From Paraburkholderia kirstenboschensis (GTDB lineage: Bacteria > Pseudomonadota > Gammaproteobacteria > Burkholderiales > Burkholderiaceae): 64,000 nt of DNA. Made by a program: the position numbers and the translations under genes. Under the pieces are notes generated by a model that had not been told where the DNA came from, ran no database searches, and saw nothing but the letters and a program-made list of their open reading frames with translations. This document shows positions 53,630-63,418 of the stretch, one piece after another (the first letter of the stretch is position 1; each line of letters opens with the position of its first letter). Location of the stretch: NCBI RefSeq assembly GCF_904848585.1, contig NZ_CAJHCR010000024.1, positions 32,317 through 96,316 of the forward strand. Reading direction: 5' to 3'.

Positions 53630-54124
53630 TTGCTGGATATCCTTGTTTCTGGGCGTGGTTTCTTGACGCATCGATCCGCGATGCTCGGAAGAGACCCGGT
53701 GTTCTCCGCCTTGGCTTGTGTTCATGTACATCAAGCGTGACAGCGGAGACGCGCAAAGGATACGATGTGACTCACGTCGCAAGAAGCTCTCTGCGGAGAA
53801 ATCAGATTTGCGGGAAAGGGGCCACCTCGGCGTGCCGTCTGTAGAAGTGCATTCCGGTCACCGGGTCATCAAACATGGCAGCGTCGGTTTTGTGACATGG
53901 CGCTTGGGGAGGCAGAACACGTTGCGGCTCGCATTCGGTCGCCGGCGTCGTGTGTGATAGGCGAATTGCTGCAGTCGCATGTGGTCGGGAGGATCTCAAC
54001 TGGACAGCGTTGGGTAGACTCGCCGAAGTCGGCGCGGGTTTTAAGTGTATTAGCCTGGCCCGGACCGCACAGGTAGTCGGGGAAGCGAACAAAGGAAGGC
54101 GATTCCGTGAGGAATCAGTTCTCC
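53630..54124. other. Intergenic region, no supported gene
   Basis: 495 bases between the DUF1275 start and the degraded IS481 element. No intact frame with family resemblance. Confidence 0.3.
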
Positions 54125-55100
54125 CAGGCAAATCCAGTAAGCCGAGGAAGGTACGCATAGGTGTCTTGCCGTAGTACCATCGCCCTTGATGTTCGCGCTC
54201 ATTTTTGTACGTCAAGCCACGCGTCGAGATTGGTCTGCAGGGCGGCGATCGAGTCGTAGATCTTCCTGCGGAACCGATGCGATAGAACTGGTTGAGCATG
54301 GTCTTGTGAAGTTGCTCGACGATGCTCTTGGCCTGTGCAGAACGAGCTTTGGTGGGCGTGCGATCAACGTTCCCCAGGGCCAAATAGAGATCATCTTCGT
54401 GATGCTCGTGGTTTCCGCCGTAGTCAGTACTGTCAGTCAGATCGCGGGTGAGCGGCATGCCAAAGCCGTTGAGGGACAGCACGACGTGATCGTTGAGCAG
54501 GTCGGCCGCCGGCAGCGGTGTCTTGCGGTCGCAAAGTTTGGCATAACGCCGGCTTCGGGTATGTGTCGACGAAGTTTTCCTGACAGACCGGCCTACGCCC
54601 TCGAGAGTGCCGACATTACAGGCATCATGAGCGCCGCAGTAACTGGCGGGTTCAGATTCGAATTCGCCATGCGTTTTCTTTGCAGCTTGGCCCGCTCCAG
54701 CGAGGGGGCTGCGGTTTGCTCGGCACGAGCCCTTCATGGGCAGACTTCGACTCCAGCGCCTTCAGGCGCCTGTTCATGGTCTCGAGATCATGTCGCAGTC
54801 GATACTACGCGCGCCCCTTGCGGCGAGACGCTGACGGGCGTGGCGTTTGAGCACCTTTCTGGCGACACGGATCTGGCCCGTAAGCGGGCATTTCCCGGGC
54901 CAGTTCGATCACTGGGCCCGCAACTCTACGGATCCACGCGGTTCTTCAGCAGCGGGCGATGTTGAGAGACTTCCTGCAGGGGCGCTTCACCGCCCTTGTC
55001 GTACAATGCCTTCGAGCGGTAGCAGCTCGCGCGGGAATGGCCCATTACCCGGCAGGCCCGACTGACATTGCGTACCGCGCGAGCTCGAGTGTGCCGGCCT
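54125..55100 (-). pseudogene. IS481-family transposase, multiply frameshifted
   Basis: Reading right to left, pieces of one transposase occur in order but in different frames: RNVSRACRVMGHSRASCYRS and KALYDKGGEAPLQE (helix-turn-helix, about 55075-54940); RHDLETMNRRLKALE (about 54790); DTYPKPALCQTLRPQD (near 54560), matched in another frame by LNDHVVLSLNGFGMPL. The catalytic-core end follows as SIVEQLHKTMLNQFYRI and HQGRWYYGKTPMRTFL (about 54330-54140). At least four frame changes or stops make it dead. The terminal repeats were not resolved. Confidence 0.75.
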
Positions 55101-55322
55101 TGGCAGATGACTTCCCGTTCCTGGGTCGTGATGGACTCCTTGCGGTTCGCCGCACGCGCAGTGCTTCGGACCACGTTCTCCGCGTCCACCGGGCAACACG
55201 AGAAATCCATCACTGTCAGATTTCGTTCGGGCTATTGCCTATTTGCGCGTCAGCATCCTTCCGAATACTTCGGCGGATGCTTTTCGGCGGTCCTCCGGCC
55301 GGTGCGTCGGATAACGCTTTTT

Positions 55323-56057
55323 CTAGCGGGAAGCATTTTCGCGGATAAAGCCAAGATGGGTGACTAGCGCGTTGCGTGCGGCAATCGGGTCGTGACGCTC
55401 GATAGCGTCGCAGATATGCCGATGCTGTTCCATCAGATGCGACAGGTCTGCGTCTCTTTTCTCGAATGTTGAGTAGGTTTCTTCAATTGATTTCTGTACG
55501 AGGTTGTACAGGCCGTGCATCACATGAACGAGGACGATGTTGTGGGTAGCCTCGGCAATTCGCAAATGGAAAGCGGCATCAAGTAGCGGCAGAGATGTTT
55601 GCCCAGCGTGCACGGCGTATGGGTTCTCCTTGGTAAACGCCGATTCGAGGGCGTTTAACGCGTCTTTGACGTGCCGGATGTCGGATTTCGTCGCGCGTGT
55701 GGCTGCCAACTCGACTGTCACGGCTTCCAGCCCTTCACGCATTTCTAGAATATCTCCCGCCGCCTTGCGGTGGCGCGCTATCAAGTGCGCCAACGGGTCC
55801 GCGATGAGGGGCGAGCTGGAGTTTGCGACGACATATCCGCCTCCCACCTTGGATTGAATCAGTTTGCTACCTTCCAGTCGGAGCAATGCTTCTCGCAACG
55901 ACGGGCGAGATACGTTCAGACGTTGCGCCAAGTCACGCTCCGATGGCAGCGATTCTCCAGCTCGCAGTGTCCCGTCAACGATCAGCTGTTCGAGCTGATC
56001 GCAGACGGCGTCGGACAGGCGGAATCTGGGCGGTGGGGTGATTGGGGAGAAAGACAT
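55323..56057 (-). CDS. FadR-type GntR regulator (FCD domain), probably of glc/lctP genes
   Basis: 244 residues from the ATG at 56057 (ggagccggcgcag upstream). N-terminal winged helix (LEQLIVDGTLRAGESLPSER, DLAQRLNVSRPSLREALLRL). The FCD ligand domain has metal-binding His and acidic residues (DAAFHLRIAEATHN; LMEQHRHICDAIERHD). GlcC, LldR and PdhR, which sense glycolate, lactate and pyruvate, have this architecture. Its place just before glcD-glcE-glcF-lctP makes glycolate or lactate the likely effector. Confidence 0.85.
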   Translation of the reverse strand: MSFSPITPPPRFRLSDAVCDQLEQLIVDGTLRAGESLPSERDLAQRLNVSRPSLREALLRLEGSKLIQSKVGGGYVVANSSSPLIADPLAHLIARHRKAAGDILEMREGLEAVTVELAATRATKSDIRHVKDALNALESAFTKENPYAVHAGQTSLPLLDAAFHLRIAEATHNIVLVHVMHGLYNLVQKSIEETYSTFEKRDADLSHLMEQHRHICDAIERHDPIAARNALVTHLGFIRENASR

Positions 56058-56148
56058 CTGCGCCGGCTCCTTCGCGTCTCTACATTTTTTAGTTCGACTT
56101 CCCGCGTGATCCATGCGGGAAATTCCGGTCGTGAATGCGATCAACGCT

Positions 56149-56562
56149 TTAACTTTCTCTTGATTTCGTCGGGCAACTGAACGCTGCCCTCGCTGCTACA
56201 AACGCCAATTCCCGGGCCGCAATCCAGCGACAAACCGGGATGATTTCGCCGAGCAAATCGCGGCCGAGCCTGGTTGATTCATATTCGACGCGTGGAGGAA
56301 CCTGCGCGAATACAGTGCGCGTGACCAGTCCTTCCTTCTCTAACGTTCGTAAGGTTTGGGACAACATCTTGTGGCTTATACCGTCGACGTGCGCGAGAAC
56401 CCTTGAGAATCGTAGTGGTTGCTCTGTTTCGGCGACCACCTGAAGTACTTTCAGCGGCCATTTCGAGGTAACGCGTTCAAGAACATCGCGCGCCAATGTG
56501 TCCTGCTCAGAAGTGGTGCCGATATACGAGCTCTTCGGACCTCGGTGCGAGTCAGTAACCAT
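56149..56562 (-). CDS. HxlR-family transcriptional regulator
   Basis: 137 residues from the ATG at 56562; the frame is open to 56754, but similarity starts after the shorter start. The winged-helix pattern of the family is clear: VLERVTSKWPLKVLQVVAET, LRFSRVLAHVDGISHKMLSQ and TLRTLEKEGLVTRTVFAQVP, then YESTRLGRDL. HxlR proteins often sense aldehydes or redox stress, although the usual N-terminal Cys is absent here. Located between the FadR-type regulator and the glc genes. Confidence 0.85.
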   Translation of the reverse strand: MVTDSHRGPKSSYIGTTSEQDTLARDVLERVTSKWPLKVLQVVAETEQPLRFSRVLAHVDGISHKMLSQTLRTLEKEGLVTRTVFAQVPPRVEYESTRLGRDLLGEIIPVCRWIAARELAFVAARAAFSCPTKSRES

Positions 56563-57128
56563 AAGGGCAGTATGGTCCCGTAGGGAGATTCGATCATTCT
56601 GGGAACTGTAAAGGCAGCGTGGTCGTTCGTCAATGCTCCGAGTGACGGAGCAATTAATCCGTCGAGACCACCCGTGGTATCGACCGGCGGCGACCTGGCT
56701 GGGTGCGGTAAGGGAAATCAAGCACCAGGCTTTTGCGGAGCGCCTTCGGGTCATCTCGAGTTTTGGTGGTTAATTTCCTGGTGCTTTTTACGCAGCCATT
56801 CGTTGCGACGGCCGCCTGACATGCAAATCCGCCGTTCAGGTCGCTGCTTTCATTTCCGGCAAGGAGTGCCGTTCAGGGTTTTCACTCGTTTCCACGGCCG
56901 ATGCAGGCGATTACGATCGGTCTGGTCGAGTGGTCGACCAGTCGGCCAGAAGACCGGGACAGAACCATAAGGTCGAAGCTCTGCGCGCGCCATGCGAGGG
57001 CTGCAATGTGAAGGAGACGAAATGTCACAGGAATTCCATCATCCGCTCGTCAGGCCGGTTGAGCCTCCCGTCCGCGCTCCGGGTACTTGCGCCGCCTGGT
57101 ATCAAGCAACGACGGCGGGGTACGGTCA
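56563..57128. other. Regulatory intergenic region of glcD
   Basis: 566 bases without a gene. Contains a 24-bp near-perfect palindrome (56661-56684) and a 10-bp inverted repeat, aagcaccagg at 56720-56729 with cctggtgctt at 56777-56786. Probably holds both the HxlR and glc promoters. Confidence 0.45.
56661..56684. promoter_or_regulatory. Putative operator palindrome upstream of glcD
   Basis: gtcgagaccac-cc-gtggtatcgac: 11-base arms pairing at ten of eleven positions. The central ccac..gtgg with flanking T/A is compatible with GntR/FadR sites (TGGT-N-ACCA-like), but no exact consensus is claimed. About 100 bases before the HxlR start and 445 before glcD. Confidence 0.5.
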
Positions 57129-58628
57129 ATGAGCTACCTCTACGACGAAGTGATCGACGGTGTTCTTCCGTCGCACGACAGGGACACGCTTGTAAGGGAG
57201 ATCCGGACCCTCCTGCCGGACATGGAGTTGCTGGATTCCAAAGAAGGCATGCGGCCCTTTGAATGCGACGGGCTTTCAGCGTATCGATGCGCTCCAATGC
57301 TTGTTGTTCTGCCCGACAAGATTGAGCAGGTTGAGCGCTTGTTGAAGTACGCTGCCCGGCGCCGGATACCGATAGTTGCCCGGGGAGCGGGCACGGGACT
57401 TTCGGGAGGTGCGATGCCTCTTGAGAAGGGGATATTGCTCGTGATGGCCCGCTTCAACAAGATCATCGAATTGGACGTAGATGCTTGTACGGCGCGGGTG
57501 CAGCCGGGCGTCCGCAATCTTGCAATTTCACAGGCAGCGGCGCCGTACGGCCTTTACTACGCTCCCGACCCGTCATCCCAGATCGCATGTTCGATTGGCG
57601 GCAATGTGGCCGAGAACGCTGGCGGCGTGCACTGTCTCAAATACGGTCTGACCGTTCACAACATACTGAAAGTGGAGATTTTGACGATCGACGGTGAGCG
57701 GCTGACGTTGGGCTCCGAGGCCCTGGATAGCGCTGGATTTGATCTGCTGGCGCTCTTTACGGGCTCGGAAGGAATGCTGGGCATCGTCACTGAGGTTACG
57801 GTCAAGCTGCTTCCGAAGCCGCAAAGCGCGAAGGTGTTGCTCGCGAGCTTTGACGATGTCGAACGCGCCGGTGCCGCAGTGGCAAAGATTATCGGCGATG
57901 GAATTATTCCCGGGGGTCTTGAAATGATGGACAACCTCGCCATCCGGGCTGCCGAGGACTTTATTCGGGCTGGCTACCCGGTCGAGGCAGAAGCAATCCT
58001 TCTATGCGAACTTGACGGATCTGACTCGGACGTCCAGGAGGACCTGGAGCGCGTCAATGCGATCTTGCGTATGGCGGGTGCAACGGATGTGCGTCTCGCG
58101 AAGGGCGAAGCGGAGCGTCAAAAATTCTGGGCGGGACGTAAGAATGCCTTCCCCGCTGTCGGTCGAATTTCTCCGGATTATTACTGCATGGATGGCACTA
58201 TCCCGCGCCGGCAGTTGCCTCGCATCCTAAAAGGAATTGCTGACTTGTCCATCGAATATGGGCTGCGCGTTGCGAACGTATTTCACGCGGGCGACGGCAA
58301 TATGCATCCGCTCATTCTTTTTGACGCAAACGTCCCAGGCGAGATGGATAGAGCGGAAGCGATCGGTGCGCGAATCCTTGAACTGTGCGTAGAAGTGGGC
58401 GGCAGCATCACGGGTGAGCACGGCGTAGGTCGCGAGAAGATCAATCAGATGTGCGCGCAATTCAATACCGACGAATTGCTCGTATTCCACGCGGTCAAGG
58501 CGGCGTTTGATCCGAACGGTTTGCTGAACCCGGGCAAAAATATACCCACGCTGCACCGCTGTGCCGAGTTTGGTTCAATGCACGTGCATCACGGGCAACT
58601 TCCTTTCCCCGAACTGGAGCGCTTCTGA
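57129..58628 (+). CDS. glcD: Glycolate oxidase FAD-binding subunit
   Basis: 499 residues from the ATG at 57129. FAD-binding type-4 fold: RRIPIVARGAGTGLSGGAMP, then DPSSQIACSIGGNVAENAGG, VHCLKYGLTVHNILKVEIL and FTGSEGMLGIVTEVTVKLLP. C-terminal motifs RVANVFHAGDGNMHPLILFD and GEHGVGREKI complete the glycolate/D-lactate dehydrogenase signature. Oxidises glycolate to glyoxylate with GlcE and GlcF at the membrane. Its stop overlaps the glcE start. Confidence 0.92.
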   Translation: MSYLYDEVIDGVLPSHDRDTLVREIRTLLPDMELLDSKEGMRPFECDGLSAYRCAPMLVVLPDKIEQVERLLKYAARRRIPIVARGAGTGLSGGAMPLEKGILLVMARFNKIIELDVDACTARVQPGVRNLAISQAAAPYGLYYAPDPSSQIACSIGGNVAENAGGVHCLKYGLTVHNILKVEILTIDGERLTLGSEALDSAGFDLLALFTGSEGMLGIVTEVTVKLLPKPQSAKVLLASFDDVERAGAAVAKIIGDGIIPGGLEMMDNLAIRAAEDFIRAGYPVEAEAILLCELDGSDSDVQEDLERVNAILRMAGATDVRLAKGEAERQKFWAGRKNAFPAVGRISPDYYCMDGTIPRRQLPRILKGIADLSIEYGLRVANVFHAGDGNMHPLILFDANVPGEMDRAEAIGARILELCVEVGGSITGEHGVGREKINQMCAQFNTDELLVFHAVKAAFDPNGLLNPGKNIPTLHRCAEFGSMHVHHGQLPFPELERF

Positions 58629-59692
58629 TGCGCCGCGATATGAACCCCGACAACAGCGCGCAACTCATTGAGCAAGTGATGCAGGCCGTCCGCACGCGGA
58701 CACCACTTCGGATCCGCGGCGGTGACAGCAAATTGGCGTTGGGACGTGTAGTCGATGCAGCACCTCTCGACACCCGCGAGCACAGAGGTATCGTCAGCTA
58801 CGATCCAACCGAACTGGTGATTACCGCCCGGGCGGGCACTCCTGTCGCTGAACTGAATGCCGTGCTGGATGCTGCCGGTCAAATGCTTCCGTGCGAGCCG
58901 CCAGCGTTTGGGGAGGCTGCGACGGTTGGTGGGATGGTGGCAACTGGTTTGTCTGGTCCGCGCCGTCCATGGGCCGGGTCGGTGCGTGATTTCGTCTTGG
59001 GCTGTCGCGCGATCACTGGCAACGGTAAGCATATGCGTTTTGGTGGCGAAGTGATGAAGAACGTCGCGGGCTATGACGTTTCACGCTTGCTCACAGGAAG
59101 CTACGGCTGCCTCGGGTTGATCACGGAAGTATCTCTGAAAGTCCTGCCGAAGCCGCGCGCGACAGTTCACCTGGAACTTGAGACCGACGTCGCGAGTGCA
59201 CTTTCCAGGCTTGTCGAGTGGCGACGTTCGGGGCTGCCCATCGCCGGCGCGTGCTATACGTCGAACATGCTTCACCTTCGTCTCGAAGGGGGCAATGGCT
59301 CCGTTCGGGCAGCACGCGAGCTCATTCGTGGTGAGGAGGCTGACGGCACCTTCTGGACGGCGTTGCGTGAATTTCGTCTTCCGTTCTTTGACGGGCGGGA
59401 TTCGTTGTGGAGAATCTCGCTGCCTCTGACCGCTCCCGTCATCGATTTGCCGGGCGATAGCTTGCTGGACTGGGGGGGCGCTCAACGCTGGCTCACCACT
59501 TCAGCGCCAGCAGATGAACTGCGCCAGATCGCCCAAAGCCATGGTGGACATGCGACCGCATTCCGTTCGCATGAGACAAACGAGCCGTTTCACCCGCTAC
59601 CTGCGCCCTTGCTGCAGTACCACCGTCAGTTGAAGCTGCAGCTAGATCCCCACGGCATCATTAATCCGGGCCGCATGTACGCGGAAATCTGA
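58628..59692 (+). CDS. glcE: Glycolate oxidase FAD-binding subunit, small paralogue
   Basis: 354 residues; the A of its ATG is the last base of the glcD stop, so translation is coupled. A shorter relative of GlcD: TPLRIRGGDSKLALGRV, ATVGGMVATGLSGPRRPWAG, GGEVMKNVAGYDVSRLLTGS and YGCLGLITEVSLKVLPKP. C-terminal end PHGIINPGRMY. Second flavin-domain subunit of the GlcDEF complex. Confidence 0.92.
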   Translation: MRRDMNPDNSAQLIEQVMQAVRTRTPLRIRGGDSKLALGRVVDAAPLDTREHRGIVSYDPTELVITARAGTPVAELNAVLDAAGQMLPCEPPAFGEAATVGGMVATGLSGPRRPWAGSVRDFVLGCRAITGNGKHMRFGGEVMKNVAGYDVSRLLTGSYGCLGLITEVSLKVLPKPRATVHLELETDVASALSRLVEWRRSGLPIAGACYTSNMLHLRLEGGNGSVRAARELIRGEEADGTFWTALREFRLPFFDGRDSLWRISLPLTAPVIDLPGDSLLDWGGAQRWLTTSAPADELRQIAQSHGGHATAFRSHETNEPFHPLPAPLLQYHRQLKLQLDPHGIINPGRMYAEI

Positions 59693-59715
59693 ACGACTGC
59701 CAGGCGAGTAATCCG

Positions 59716-60942
59716 ATGCAAACGAATCTCAGCGAAGAAGCAAAGAAGCTCGAGCGCGCAGATGAAGCGGCGGGCATTCTCCGCTCCTGCGTACATTGCG
59801 GGTTCTGCAATGCAACGTGTCCGACCTATCAGTTGCTTGGTAATGAACTCGACGGTCCGCGCGGGCGCATATATTTGATCAAACAGGTGCTCGAGGGGGA
59901 GCCTGTCACTGCGGAGACGCAGCTTCATCTCGACCGATGCCTCAGTTGCCGAAACTGCGAAACCACGTGTCCGTCGGGAGTGCAGTACCACAAGCTTCTT
60001 GATATCGGCCGTGCGGAGGTCGAGCGTCGCGTTGCGCGGCCAACAACCGAAAGGTTGCTTCGCGCTGCGTTGCGCCATGTAGTACCTCGCGCAAGAGTGT
60101 TTGCTACTGCGCTCAAGGCGGGGCGGGCACTGCGGCCGCTGTTGCCAGCTTCAGTGAAGCAGAAAATTCCGGCTCGCCAAGTCGCAGCGAAACCCCGGCC
60201 ACCATCTCAGCATCAGCGTCGTATGCTGATGCTCGAAGGCTGTGTGCAACCCTCGCTGTCGCCGAACACGAACGCAGCGGCTGCACGCGTGCTGGACAGA
60301 CTTGGTATTAGCGTTTCCCCTGCTAAGGAGGCTGGTTGCTGTGGCGCAACTGATTATCACTTCGGGGCTCACACAGCTGGACTTGAGCGTGCAAGACGGA
60401 ATATCGATGCATGGTGGCCCGCAATCGAAGCGGGCGCCGAAGCAATCGTAATATCGGCGAGCGGATGCGGTGCATTCGTCAAAGAGTACGGTGAACTGCT
60501 GCAGCGCGATCAAACGTACGCTCACAAGGCGGAACGCGTCAGCGCGCTCGCCCGTGATCTTGCTGAAATCCTGGCGGCAGAGCCGTTGATCGAGTTGAAA
60601 GATGGGGCAACCCAGCGCGTCGCGTTTCACTGCCCGTGTACCTTGCAGCACGCTCAGAAGCTGGGGGGAGCCGTTGAACGTATTCTTCAGCAACTCGGCT
60701 TCGATCTCACAGCAGTCCCAGACGCTCACCTGTGCTGTGGCTCGGCTGGTACATATTCGATTACTCAGCCCGTATTGGCAGACAAGCTTCGCGAAAACAA
60801 GCTTAACGCACTCGAGAGCGGTAAGCCGGATACCATCGTCACCGCCAACATCGGTTGCCAGACGCATCTGAACGGTGCAAGCCGGACCCCGGTTCGTCAC
60901 TGGATCGAACTCGTTGAGGAGTCGCTTTCGGAGCGCGCGTGA
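59716..60942 (+). CDS. glcF: Glycolate oxidase iron-sulfur subunit
   Basis: 408 residues, 23 bases after glcE. Two 4Fe-4S motifs at the N-terminus (CVHCGFCNATCPTY and CLSCRNCETTCPSG). Two cysteine-rich CCG domains follow (EAGCCGATDYHF and LCCGSAGTYSI). These carry electrons from the GlcD/GlcE flavins to the quinone pool. Completes the glcDEF operon. Confidence 0.93.
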   Translation: MQTNLSEEAKKLERADEAAGILRSCVHCGFCNATCPTYQLLGNELDGPRGRIYLIKQVLEGEPVTAETQLHLDRCLSCRNCETTCPSGVQYHKLLDIGRAEVERRVARPTTERLLRAALRHVVPRARVFATALKAGRALRPLLPASVKQKIPARQVAAKPRPPSQHQRRMLMLEGCVQPSLSPNTNAAAARVLDRLGISVSPAKEAGCCGATDYHFGAHTAGLERARRNIDAWWPAIEAGAEAIVISASGCGAFVKEYGELLQRDQTYAHKAERVSALARDLAEILAAEPLIELKDGATQRVAFHCPCTLQHAQKLGGAVERILQQLGFDLTAVPDAHLCCGSAGTYSITQPVLADKLRENKLNALESGKPDTIVTANIGCQTHLNGASRTPVRHWIELVEESLSERA

Positions 60943-61261
60943 GCGCCCATCGGACGCGGAGTTTGAGCCGCAATCGCAATTGGTGTCGCAGTCTCAAAGG
61001 CGGGCGCCAACGCTCTTCCAGGACTTAAATCTGCTCCACGCGCAGACGGGCGAACCTGTGCGCAAGTATTTCGGCTTAGCTTGTCCTGAATTCCGACGGG
61101 CGAGGATACGCCGAAGTGCGGTCTGACAGAAGGTGTCGTTACCCATTCGATCGAGGCGGCTTCGTGTGTCGCGTCCTACGTACTCTAGGCGACGGCACTT
61201 TTGCCGTCGAACTCGTTCATAAATCAATAGCTGTCCGAAATGATCGGGCACAGGAGGCAGA
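60943..61261. other. Intergenic region between glcF and lctP
   Basis: 319 bases. Nothing recognised as a gene; glcG, found here in some genomes, is absent. A GGAGG-like site (gcacaggaggcaga) precedes the lctP ATG. Confidence 0.35.
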
Positions 61262-62902
61262 ATGAATCCAGCAATTCCGTTATCAGCAGGTGCGATTTAT
61301 ACGCAGCCGCTTACCCCTGTGAGCAACTCATTGCTTCTATCGTTCGTGGTAGCCGCGATACCGATTGTCGTTGCACTTGTAATGCTTGGCATTCTGCGTC
61401 GTCCTGCCTGGCAGGCCTCCATCGCAGGCCTGATCACTGGACTAGTTATCGCCATAGCAATCTGGGGCATGCCTGCCGGTCTTGCTTTTAACTCGGTTGC
61501 TGCCGGCATGGCTCTCGCGCTACTCCCTGTTATGTGGATCGTGTTCACCGCTCTGCTGCTTTACAACATTGCGGTTAAGTCCGGGCGTTTTGATCAGTTT
61601 CGTCAGTGGATGCTAGATCACTTACCTGACGACAGACGCCTTGTCCTGCTTGTTGTCGCCTTTTCATTCGGCTGTTTGCTTGAGGGTATTTCAGGATTCG
61701 GTACTCCAGTCGCAATTACCAGCGCGCTGCTCGTCGGACTGGGCTTCCCAACGCTTGAGGCTCTTACTTACGCCCTGATTTTCAATACGGCTCCGGTGGC
61801 TTTTGGTGCACTTGGGGTACCGATCACGGTGCTCGGCGCGGTGACGTCGCTCCCGCCGAACACGCTTGCTGCCATGGTCGGTCGACAACTGCCGTTCTTC
61901 GCATTCCTCCTGCCGTTCTATGTCGTTGCAATGTATGGTGGCATCCGTTCGATCGGAAAGTTGTGGCCAGCTCTTGTCGTATCAGGTGGAAGTTTCGCTT
62001 TCACGCAGTTCATAACTTCAAATTATTTGGGCTATCAACTCACCGACGTGCTCTCCTCGCTGACCTCGTTAATCGTGACGATCGCGTTCCTCAAGGTTTG
62101 GAAGCCGGAGCCAGACCCCGCGTTTGCAGTAGTCCGGTCTGCGGAAATCGTGACCGGTAGCAAACGCATCGGCTACGGTGGTTGGATGCCTTGGATCGTG
62201 GTCTCTGTAGTGGTCATCGTTTGGGTTCATGCACAGATCGCTACCATTGGCGACCTCAAAGTTCAGTGGCCGGGCTTGCACAACGCCGTCTTTGTCACGC
62301 TCTATAACAAGCCTTATGCGGCGGTCTGGGATTTCCAGCCGATGGGGACCGGGACAGCAATTCTTCTGGCGGCAATCATCACGACCCTTTGGACCCGAAC
62401 TGGTGTGGGTGACTTCTTCGGTTGCGTGGTCAAAACGTGGCGACAGACGCGGATTGCCATAGCAACCGTAATGATGATTGTAGGCCTGGCGTATCTGCTC
62501 AACTATTCGGGGATGAGCTACACCTTAGGCCTGGGTGTGGCCTCGACGGGAGCATTTTTTCCGTTGGTATCAGCGTCGCTCGGCTGGATAGCGGTGTTTC
62601 TCTCGGGAAGCGATACGTCGGGCAATGCGCTGTTTGGCAACTTGCAGGTTGTGGCGGCCCGGCAACTGGGGTTTGATCCAATCTTGATGGCGGCAACCAA
62701 CTCGTCGGGCGGGGTAATGGGGAAGATGATTTCGCCGCAAAACATCGCGACTGGCGTTTCAACGACGGAATTGAAGGGAAAGGAAGGCATCGTTTTCGCA
62801 CGTACCTTCTGGCATAGCATATTTCTGACGTTCCTTCTCGGTCTGCTCGTGATTCTGCAACAGCACGTGCTGTCGTGGATGATCCCGACTCTGCATCATT
62901 GA
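61262..62902 (+). CDS. lctP: L-lactate/glycolate permease
   Basis: 546 residues with about 13 membrane helices, LctP family (L-lactate permease LldP and glycolate permease GlcA). Recognisable parts: LEGISGFGTPVAITSALLVG, LGFPTLEALTYALIFNTAPV, FGALGVPI, and near the C-terminus FLSGSDTSGNALFGNLQVVA and ATNSSGGVMGKMISPQNIAT. Imports lactate or glycolate with protons. Downstream of glcDEF on the same strand, so it is most likely the glycolate uptake system. Confidence 0.92.
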   Translation: MNPAIPLSAGAIYTQPLTPVSNSLLLSFVVAAIPIVVALVMLGILRRPAWQASIAGLITGLVIAIAIWGMPAGLAFNSVAAGMALALLPVMWIVFTALLLYNIAVKSGRFDQFRQWMLDHLPDDRRLVLLVVAFSFGCLLEGISGFGTPVAITSALLVGLGFPTLEALTYALIFNTAPVAFGALGVPITVLGAVTSLPPNTLAAMVGRQLPFFAFLLPFYVVAMYGGIRSIGKLWPALVVSGGSFAFTQFITSNYLGYQLTDVLSSLTSLIVTIAFLKVWKPEPDPAFAVVRSAEIVTGSKRIGYGGWMPWIVVSVVVIVWVHAQIATIGDLKVQWPGLHNAVFVTLYNKPYAAVWDFQPMGTGTAILLAAIITTLWTRTGVGDFFGCVVKTWRQTRIAIATVMMIVGLAYLLNYSGMSYTLGLGVASTGAFFPLVSASLGWIAVFLSGSDTSGNALFGNLQVVAARQLGFDPILMAATNSSGGVMGKMISPQNIATGVSTTELKGKEGIVFARTFWHSIFLTFLLGLLVILQQHVLSWMIPTLHH

Positions 62903-63418
62903 CCTGGTATCGCCCGGACGGTTGGCTTTGCGCCCGCCCGCAGGAGTGGCTGTGTGCGATGCGGCTGACGTGTGATTGGTAGTGAATGGCATTGCCATAC
63001 TTCGGGTATGCCGTTCTCTTCCCGTGCATCCGCATGTCAAAGCCGAAGGTTGGCGATTGCCAGGCCGGACGTCCGACACTCGTCGCCACCTATTCGATCT
63101 CGCGCGGCCAGCCCACAGAGTCGTCAGCAATCGTTGACAGCGACTCCGAAACGTTCAAGCGCCATCGGTCCGTTGGGGCGGCGTCCGCCTGGAATGCGAT
63201 TTTTGAGGTCGCAATCGTCACGTTTCAAGCGCGGTTGATCCACGTTGACGAGGACATCAGCTACTTGAGACCGGACTGAACCTTTCTCTGACCTTAGATC
63301 GATTCAATACATTTGATACCGACTCATGCGATTCTTACTGGCCTTATGCGAACTAAAGCGTAGTAATAAAGTATCGATGAGGCGGAGTTCGTCACCGAAA
63401 TAACTGAAGGATACGATC
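62903..63418. other. Intergenic region between lctP and gcl
   Basis: 516 bases. Open frames in the first 380 bases (for example 62972-63238) look non-coding, with no ribosome binding site. The last 120 bases become AT-richer, as expected for the gcl promoter; gaagg precedes the gcl ATG. No operator recognised. Confidence 0.35.

Noticed and set aside
53802..54737. 311-residue minus-strand open frame as a single gene
   Set aside because: Only parts resemble the IS481 transposase core, and neighbouring frames carry the missing parts. It is a frameshifted IS remnant, not an intact gene.
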